Shown here piece by piece: positions 58,754 through 64,000 of a stretch of 64,000 nt of DNA (the first letter of the stretch is position 1; each line of letters opens with the position of its first letter). The position numbers were made by a program, and so were the translations under genes. The DNA is taken from positions 823,501-887,500 of the forward strand of contig NZ_RCIO01000002.1 in the NCBI RefSeq assembly GCF_004000235.1, written 5' to 3'. The notes below the pieces were generated by a model. It was not told where the DNA came from and searched no databases. It was given only the letters and a program-made list of their open reading frames with translations. Source of the DNA: Mesorhizobium sp. Z1-4 (lineage in GTDB: Bacteria > Pseudomonadota > Alphaproteobacteria > Rhizobiales > Rhizobiaceae).

Positions 58754-59551
58754 CTATGCGACGGCACGCATGGCGTTCTGCCGCGGCAGCCTGGCGTCGA
58801 CATATGGATTGCCCGAGCGGCTCGTTTCGAGGCTGGTCTCGACACGGTAGGTCTCGCCGATCGCGGGCAAAGCGAGCACTTCGCGCGTCGGCCCCTCAGC
58901 AACCACCCTACCATCGCGCAGCAGCACCAGCCGGTTGCAGAATTTCGCTGCCAGGTTGAGATCGTGCAGGGCGGCGATGACGACCATGCCGCCGTCGCGC
59001 GCCGCGTCGTGGATGCGCGTCAGAATGGAGAGCTGATGGTGGAGGTCAAGCGCACTGGTCGGCTCGTCGAGCAGCATCAGGTTGGGCGCGCGCACGAGGC
59101 TCTGCGCCACCGCGACCATCTGGGCCTGGCCGCCGGACAGGGCGCCGATGGGGCGGTCGGCAAGATTTGCGAGGGCGAGTTTGTGGAGCGCGCCACTGAC
59201 GCGTTCGACCTGTTCGGCGCCGACGCGCCAGCCTCCCTTTTGCTTAAGGGCCAAAAGGACACTTTCGAACACGGTGAGCGCTGCGTTGCAGCCATAGGCC
59301 TGGGGCATGTAGACGACCTGCCGTGCGCGTTCGGCACGCGGAAGAGCATCGAGCGATTTTCCGTTCAGTTCCATGGTGCCGGCACGCGGCCGGATCAACC
59401 CGGCCAGAGCCTTGAAGAGCGTCGATTTTCCAGCCGCGTTGGGGCCGATGAGGCCGATGAAGGAACCCGGTTCGAGCACTCGGGTGGAAACGTCGTGCAG
59501 CACCTGCCGGCTGCCGTATGACACATTCAGCCTGTCGATGATGAGGGTCAT
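58754..59551 (-). CDS. Iron/siderophore-type ABC transporter ATP-binding protein
   Basis: This 265-residue ATPase has Walker A GPNAAGKST, signature LSGGQAQM, Walker B LMLLDEPTSALD and the switch His in ALHDLN. The FepC/FecE-like layout fits uptake of ferric chelates. Its start overlaps the permease stop by 4 bases (ATGA). It ends the three-gene operon. Confidence 0.92.
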   Translation of the reverse strand: MTLIIDRLNVSYGSRQVLHDVSTRVLEPGSFIGLIGPNAAGKSTLFKALAGLIRPRAGTMELNGKSLDALPRAERARQVVYMPQAYGCNAALTVFESVLLALKQKGGWRVGAEQVERVSGALHKLALANLADRPIGALSGGQAQMVAVAQSLVRAPNLMLLDEPTSALDLHHQLSILTRIHDAARDGGMVVIAALHDLNLAAKFCNRLVLLRDGRVVAEGPTREVLALPAIGETYRVETSLETSRSGNPYVDARLPRQNAMRAVA

Positions 59552-60627
59552 CCGAGTTTCTCCTTGCGGGTGGACAGGATCAGAGACACGAAGACGGGAA
59601 CGCCGATCAGCGCCGTCACGATGCCGATGGGGTAAAGCACGCCGGGCGTGACGCTCTTGGAGACGATCGAGGCGACTGACAGAACGAGCGCGCCGACAAT
59701 GGCGGAGAGTGGCAGAAAGAAACGCTGGTCCTCGCCCACCAGCATGCGGGCGATATGCGGGCCGACAAGGCCGACAAAACCGACCGTTCCGACAAAGGAC
59801 ACGGCTGTCGCCGCCAGAAGCGAAATGCAGACCAGCAGTTCCAGACGCAGCCGTCCGACATCGACACCCATGGAGCGTGCGGTTTCCTCGCCCATGCGCA
59901 AGGCGGTTAGCTGCCATCCGCGCATCATGCAGAAAGGAAGGATGAGGAAGAGGAGGACGCCCCCGAGCTGTATCTTTTCCCAGCTGGCGCGCGAAAGCGA
60001 ACCCATCATCCAGAAAACGATACGCGACAGCTCATCCTCCGAGGCCGCGTACTGCATCATCGCCAGCAGCGCGTTGAAGGTGAAAAAAATGGCAATACCG
60101 AAAAGCACCATCGTGTCGGCTCCGGCGCCGCGAAGCCGGCTGGCAAACAGCAACAGCGCGCAGGTGGCGAGCGCAAACACGAAAGCATTTATGGTGACGA
60201 TCAGCGGCCCGACATTGGGTATGAGGCTCATTCCCGTGACGATGGCCAGCGCCGCGCCGAAGCTGGCGGCAGAGGATACACCGAGCGTGAAAGGCTCCGC
60301 GAGCGGGTTGTTGAGGATGGTCTGCATTTCAGCGCCGGCAGCACCGAGCATTGCGCCGACAAGAACCGCCGTCACGGCGATCGGCAGGCGGTAGTCCCAG
60401 ACAACAACCTCCAGCTTTACCCCATGGGAACGCGGGTCGAGCAGCGTGTCGAAGACGGTCCTTAAGTTGAAATTGCCGGGACCGTTGGTGATGTCGATCA
60501 TGAAGGATGTGAGCAGGAGTGCCGAAAGGAGGCCGATCAGGGCCAGCCGGCGGCCGATACGGCTGCGATAACCCGCGGCCGGGTCCAGCTCGTCCGGAGC
60601 GGGCCGTGAACCTGCGTTTGCGGTCAT
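59548..60627 (-). CDS. FecCD-family ABC permease (iron-chelate uptake)
   Basis: This 359-residue inner-membrane protein has multiple hydrophobic helices of the BtuC/FecCD type. It includes the GAMLGAAGAEMQTILNNPLAEPFTLGVSSAASFGAALAI segment and the late VGFVGLVGPHIARMLVG loop. A single permease gene is present, so the channel is probably a homodimer. Confidence 0.92.
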   Translation of the reverse strand: MTANAGSRPAPDELDPAAGYRSRIGRRLALIGLLSALLLTSFMIDITNGPGNFNLRTVFDTLLDPRSHGVKLEVVVWDYRLPIAVTAVLVGAMLGAAGAEMQTILNNPLAEPFTLGVSSAASFGAALAIVTGMSLIPNVGPLIVTINAFVFALATCALLLFASRLRGAGADTMVLFGIAIFFTFNALLAMMQYAASEDELSRIVFWMMGSLSRASWEKIQLGGVLLFLILPFCMMRGWQLTALRMGEETARSMGVDVGRLRLELLVCISLLAATAVSFVGTVGFVGLVGPHIARMLVGEDQRFFLPLSAIVGALVLSVASIVSKSVTPGVLYPIGIVTALIGVPVFVSLILSTRKEKLG

Positions 60628-60706
60628 GGTGGATATCCAGCGGACAGTGTTTGCGTTTCCGGATCACCGGTCCGGTTTGCAAACCGGACCGGCACGCGGT
60701 CTGCGA

Positions 60707-61855
60707 CTATTGGAGGGTGGCCCAGAAGCGGCCGCTATAGTCGATGGGCAGGAAACGGTCGTGCAGGAGCCTGAAGTTCGCTTCCGGGTCGATATCGGCG
60801 AACAGCTCGGGATGGAACCACTTGGCGAAGGCCTGCATGGCAACGAAGTGATAGGGGCTGTTGTAGAACTGGTGGTAGACGGAGTGGAACCGCTTGTTCC
60901 TCACGGCAGACAGTTCCGGCCAGCCGTTGCGGTCTGCGAGCGCAGCCAGCCGCTTCTGGATGTCGGCGTCGTCGGCTTCGTAACCAAACAGGACCGCCTG
61001 GGTTGCGGGCCGTGCCTCGGCCCAGTTGGCGCCAGTTCCGATGATGACGTCCGGGTCGTCGGCGAAGATCGCCTCCGGGTTCACGGCGCCGCCGTATCCC
61101 GGGAACTTCCGCGTTCCCCAGTTGATGCCGCCCGCGAGATCGACCAGCCGGCCGAGATTGGCGCCGCCGAAGGTGCGGCAGCATGCTCCTGGATCGTACC
61201 CGGCAGCGGTTTCGATAAAGACCAGAGGCTTGTCTTCGTCCGCCACGCCCGCCAGGCGCCCGGTGATCACGCTCATCTGCTGCGTGTAGAAATCGATGAA
61301 CTCCGCCGCTTCGTCGCGGCGGTCCAGAACCTTGCCGAGCAGCATGAGGCTTGGAATGGCGTTTTCGGTAGGGTTTTGACGAAAGTCGATGAATACCGCG
61401 GGGATGCCGGCTTTCTCGAGCTTTTCGAGAATACCGCTCTCCTGGGCCTTGAGCAGGTCGCCGAGGTTCATCACGATCAGCTCGGTATCGAGCGCGATCA
61501 GCTTTTCGAGGCTGTACTCGGCATCGTAGGGGTTGCCGAGGCTGGCAATGTCGCGCGCCGCCGGGAAAAGCGCCTCATATTTGCGCCAGGCATCGGGATC
61601 GTAGTTGATCAAATCGTCTTTCCAGCCGACGACACGCTGGAACGGATTATCGCGGTCAAGCGGGGCAATCGAATAAAGCATCCGGCCTTCGCCCAGAACG
61701 ATGCGGGAGGGGTCGGATTCGAGCTCGACGGTTCGGCCGGCGATGTCCGTTACGGTAATCTTATCGGCATTGGCCGGGGAGGAAGACAGTGCCAAAGCCA
61801 GCATGGTGGTGGAAAGCGCAGCGCATGCGCCGCGCAGGAATTCTGCGGGTCTCAT
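60707..61855 (-). CDS. Iron-chelate ABC transporter periplasmic binding protein
   Basis: The 382-residue precursor has a signal peptide (about residues 1-30, ending ANA) and a cluster A-II binding-protein fold linked by one long helix (ITVTDIAGRTVELESDPSRIVLGEGRM at the mature start). It delivers a ferric chelate, or possibly haem or cobalamin, to the FecCD-type permease. The ATG at 61855 follows AGGAGA; an upstream TTG frame is not conserved. A perfect IRO-like palindrome lies 75 bases upstream. Confidence 0.92.
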   Translation of the reverse strand: MRPAEFLRGACAALSTTMLALALSSSPANADKITVTDIAGRTVELESDPSRIVLGEGRMLYSIAPLDRDNPFQRVVGWKDDLINYDPDAWRKYEALFPAARDIASLGNPYDAEYSLEKLIALDTELIVMNLGDLLKAQESGILEKLEKAGIPAVFIDFRQNPTENAIPSLMLLGKVLDRRDEAAEFIDFYTQQMSVITGRLAGVADEDKPLVFIETAAGYDPGACCRTFGGANLGRLVDLAGGINWGTRKFPGYGGAVNPEAIFADDPDVIIGTGANWAEARPATQAVLFGYEADDADIQKRLAALADRNGWPELSAVRNKRFHSVYHQFYNSPYHFVAMQAFAKWFHPELFADIDPEANFRLLHDRFLPIDYSGRFWATLQ

Positions 61856-61929
61856 TACTTCTCCTGACGCAGGTTCAAGGTCTCGGGGGAAAGCGCTGGC
61901 GGCTGCTGGCAGCGGCAAAAGATATTATA

Positions 61930-61944
61930 TGACTAAGTTAGTCA
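61930..61944 (-). promoter_or_regulatory. RirA/IRO-like iron box at the siderophore-operon promoter
   Basis: TGACTAAGTTAGTCA is a perfect palindrome of the form TGA-N9-TCA, the known IRO motif bound by RirA in rhizobia. On the minus strand it runs directly into a TATAAT -10 element, so binding would block transcription of the operon that starts at 61855. Confidence 0.8.
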
Positions 61945-62049
61945 AGTTTTATTCGAGAGGCGGGCATTCGTTCGCGCGCGCACGCATTCCGGCGTTTGGA
62001 GAACGCCGAAAAACGGGGCGTGTCTGGAAGCGGATTGACTGCCTGGCGC

Positions 62050-62379
62050 TTAAGCCGCGGCCTCGGCCGCGCATTTGCTGCACAGCGGTGTCTGCGGCAG
62101 AAGGTCGAGGCGCTCCTCCTCGATCGGCTGGCCGCATTTCACGCAGGTGCCGTAAGTGCCGGCCTTGATGCGGTCGAGCGCGGCGCGGATCGCCTTGTAT
62201 TCGGCCAGGCCGCTGGCGCCGAGACTTTCCAGAACCTCATCGTCCTCTTGCTCAATCGCGTTTTCCTCCCAATCGGGATTGGGGGCGTCGTCGAGCAGGT
62301 CCTCGATGTTCCTGAGCCGCTCGTCGAGTTCGGAAAGGCGGGTCAGAAGCTGCTTCTTGCGGGCCTTGAGGTCTGTCAT
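62050..62379 (-). CDS. DksA/TraR-family zinc-finger protein
   Basis: The 109-residue protein has an N-terminal coiled-coil (LKARKKQLLTRLSELDERLRNIEDLLDD) and a C-terminal four-cysteine finger (CVKCGQPI then CSKC). DksA-like proteins bind RNA polymerase or act as small zinc proteins. It is shorter than DksA itself. It stands alone between the iron transporter and the TetR gene. Confidence 0.88.
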   Translation of the reverse strand: MTDLKARKKQLLTRLSELDERLRNIEDLLDDAPNPDWEENAIEQEDDEVLESLGASGLAEYKAIRAALDRIKAGTYGTCVKCGQPIEEERLDLLPQTPLCSKCAAEAAA

Positions 62380-62490
62380 GTCAAATTCCCTGTTGCTCTC
62401 TCAAGCACTAGCGCAGCATCGTCTGCTTCAAATTGATGCCGGTCAATGCGCGACCCGGTTGTGCGTTCTTTCCAGCGAGGCATCAAAGGG

Positions 62491-63090
62491 TCAGCGGTGC
62501 GGCGACAGACCGGCGACAACGGCATCCAGAACCTGCATCTGATCCTCAACCGGCGCACCCTCGGCGATCGCCAGCGTAGCACGGTCGTACATCGCGCCCA
62601 GCAGCCCGGTGAGCGCGTCGAGCGGTAGCGGCGCAATGGCGCCGGCCCGAATAGCGGCGGCCAGCCCCTCGCGCAAAGTGCGGTTGCCGTGGCGTCCGTC
62701 TATCTCGTCCATCACGGTTCGTCCGAGTACGGCCGGGCCGTCCAGAAGCAGCAGGCGCGTCCGGCCCGGTTCACGCATGGCTTCGACATAAGCGCGGCCG
62801 CCCGCGCTCAGGGCGGATGCCAGATCGGCGGCTTTGGACGGTGCCGCCCGTTCGATCCCGGCAGCGACGACCTCCGCCTCCTGCTCGACCACGGCCCGGA
62901 ACAACGCCTCCTTGTCGGCAAAATGGTGATAGAGCGCGCCGCGCGTGACGCCCGCTGCGCCGACAATCTCCGGCGTGCCGGTGGCGGCGTATCCCTTGTC
63001 GACAAACAATGCGCGTGCAGCGGCAATGAGTGCAGCGCGTGTGGCGTCCGTACGGTCGCGGTTCGAACGTCTCGCAGAATCCTGTTGCAT
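62491..63090 (-). CDS. TetR-family transcriptional regulator
   Basis: The 199-residue protein has an N-terminal TetR HTH (TRAALIAAARALFVDKGYAATGTPEIVGAAGVTRGALYHHFADKEALFRAVV) and a ligand domain. The ATG at 63090 touches an operator palindrome, and no Shine-Dalgarno is seen. It is therefore either leaderless or poorly translated, which would fit tight self-control. It is divergent from the VOC gene. Confidence 0.9.
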   Translation of the reverse strand: MQQDSARRSNRDRTDATRAALIAAARALFVDKGYAATGTPEIVGAAGVTRGALYHHFADKEALFRAVVEQEAEVVAAGIERAAPSKAADLASALSAGGRAYVEAMREPGRTRLLLLDGPAVLGRTVMDEIDGRHGNRTLREGLAAAIRAGAIAPLPLDALTGLLGAMYDRATLAIAEGAPVEDQMQVLDAVVAGLSPHR

Positions 63091-63135
63091 ACATACAGCC
63101 TGTATGTTATTTCAACCTACATACAGCCTGTATGT
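63091..63135. promoter_or_regulatory. Two identical palindromic operators and a promoter for TetR/VOC
   Basis: ACATACAGCCTGTATGT occurs twice (63091-63107 and 63119-63135), 28 bases apart from centre to centre. On the plus strand, TTGCAT (63085-63090) and TATTTC (63108-63113) have the first palindrome as their exact 17-base spacer. This is a self-consistent TetR-type repressor site for both divergent genes. Confidence 0.83.
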
Positions 63136-63158
63136 AACCGAGAACGGAGCCAAGCGCA

Positions 63159-63587
63159 ATGAAATCGACCAACTACTATCCCGTGCTGTTGACCGGCGAC
63201 GTGGCCGCAACCGCGGCCTTCTACATCGAGCATTTCCAGTTTCAGGCGATGTTCGACAGCGACTGGTACGTGCATCTGCAGTCAACCGAGAACCAGAGGG
63301 TCAATCTCGCCATCCTGCAGGGCGATCACGATACGATCCCCCAGGAAGGCCGGGGCCGGACGTCCGGACTGATCATCAATTTCGAAGTCGAGGACGTCGA
63401 TAGCGTGCATGACCGGTTGGCGGCAGCGGGGCTGCCGATCCTGCTTTCTCTGCGCGACGAGGCCTTCGGCCAGCGCCATTTCATTACCCGCGACCCCAAC
63501 GGCGTTTTAATCGACATCATCAAGCCGATCCCGCCGAGCGAAGAGTTTCTCGCGCAGTATGCGCCGGATGCGGTGCCCGCCGACTAG
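63159..63587 (+). CDS. VOC/glyoxalase-bleomycin-resistance-family protein
   Basis: The 142-residue protein has the beta-alpha-beta-beta-beta pattern of the vicinal-oxygen-chelate fold ([38 protein letters not shown] and [19 protein letters not shown]). It may bind or modify a small toxic compound. Its promoter is overlaid by the TetR operators. CGGAG precedes the ATG. Confidence 0.85.
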   Translation: MKSTNYYPVLLTGDVAATAAFYIEHFQFQAMFDSDWYVHLQSTENQRVNLAILQGDHDTIPQEGRGRTSGLIINFEVEDVDSVHDRLAAAGLPILLSLRDEAFGQRHFITRDPNGVLIDIIKPIPPSEEFLAQYAPDAVPAD

Positions 63588-63626
63588 GCAGGAGCGCGAG
63601 GTCGGGCGGACGAGTTTCGCCCGGCC

Positions 63627-63998
63627 TTACTCCTTCAGGAACCTGAAATGTCTGATCGCCGCGCCGCCGCGCGTGCCTGGAAAGTCGTTTGCGGAGGGCA
63701 GTTCCTGCATGGCGGCAACCACATTGGCGATCGATACGACGCCGTGCAGTCCCTGGGGATCGAGCACTCCGACGATCCGCAGATACATGAGCCCGAGATT
63801 CGGGTCCTTGTAGCGGCCAATGACTTCCACGCCTTCCAGGTCACCGACCTTGGTCTTGCGCACAATGTCGCGCACACTTTCGGTATAGGACGCAGTGGCG
63901 CGGCCGAAAACGTCGTTCGCCAAAAGACCGGCGAGCGCGTTGAGCCTTTCCTCAGCGCTACCCCGGGCGATCGTCATGCGAACGAACTGGATATTCTC
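63627..63998 (-). CDS. C-terminal part of an unrecognised protein, running past the window edge
   Basis: The frame is open from 63627 to the window edge. The visible part ends in GVVSIANVVAAMQELPSANDFPGTRGGAAIRHFRFLKE. An ATG at 63977 could start a 116-residue protein, but the preceding codons (ENIQFVR) look coding, so the gene more likely begins beyond the window. I do not recognise the family. Confidence 0.55.
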   Translation of the reverse strand, partial: ENIQFVRMTIARGSAEERLNALAGLLANDVFGRATASYTESVRDIVRKTKVGDLEGVEVIGRYKDPNLGLMYLRIVGVLDPQGLHGVVSIANVVAAMQELPSANDFPGTRGGAAIRHFRFLKE

Positions 63999-64000
63999 TA

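Overview
The window is a stretch of high-GC alphaproteobacterial chromosome, almost certainly from the Hyphomicrobiales (Rhizobiales). Supporting signs are trxB next to an LsrB/VtlR-type LysR regulator with an AbcR/alpha-r15-like small RNA beside it, the carA-yqeY-dnaG-rpoD neighbourhood, a rhizobial-type CarB with an internal insertion, a ugpBAEC operon, a TGA-N9-TCA (RirA/IRO-like) iron box, and abundant palindromic intergenic repeats. Species cannot be fixed from the sequence alone. Layout: 0-7.7 kb holds trxB, lsrB, the sRNA, an EF-G-like GTPase, aspartate aminotransferase, and a tandem EAL pair whose second member has lost the catalytic motifs. 7.8-12.2 kb is the sn-glycerol-3-phosphate ABC operon ugpBAEC. 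12.2-18.6 kb holds mostly small genes: an O6-methylguanine methyltransferase, a LprI-like protein, an AraC regulator divergent from a DUF4142/cupredoxin pair, several membrane-anchored hypotheticals and a lipoprotein lytic transglycosylase. 16.9-22.3 kb is rich in repeats: at least three palindromic repeat families, a conserved gene interrupted by two facing arrays of heptanucleotide repeats, a lower-GC orphan gene with a HEPN-type RX4H motif, and hicBA. carB follows. 25.9-44.6 kb is accessory. Two very large secreted caspase-fold/TPR proteins have nearly identical protease domains and divergent TPR tails. Between them lie a GST, an HxlR regulator divergent from a redox operon (flavodoxin, NTF2-like, tautomerase, nitronate monooxygenase), a DHFR-like protein and a GFA-family protein. 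Next come a styrene/indole-monooxygenase-like operon (StyA-like, flavin reductase, SDR) with a divergent AraC regulator, and a trypsin-like protease fused to a DNA/RNA non-specific endonuclease. 44.7-58.7 kb returns to core genes: a YpfJ-like zinc protease, a lone TadG-like vWA protein, RidA, carA, yqeY, a PRC-barrel protein, an MFS exporter, brnTA, dnaG, rpoD and a GyrI-like protein. 58.7-64 kb carries an iron/siderophore-type ABC importer with a perfect IRO-like palindrome at its promoter, a DksA-family zinc-finger protein, a TetR/VOC divergent pair with two identical palindromic operators, and the end of a gene that seems to continue past the window edge. No tRNA, rRNA, CRISPR array, transposase or phage module was seen. 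The most unusual points are the heptamer-interrupted gene (loss of one 7-bp unit restores the frame, checked by hand), the paired caspases with 94% identical protease domains, the protease-nuclease fusion, and the orphan HEPN protein.
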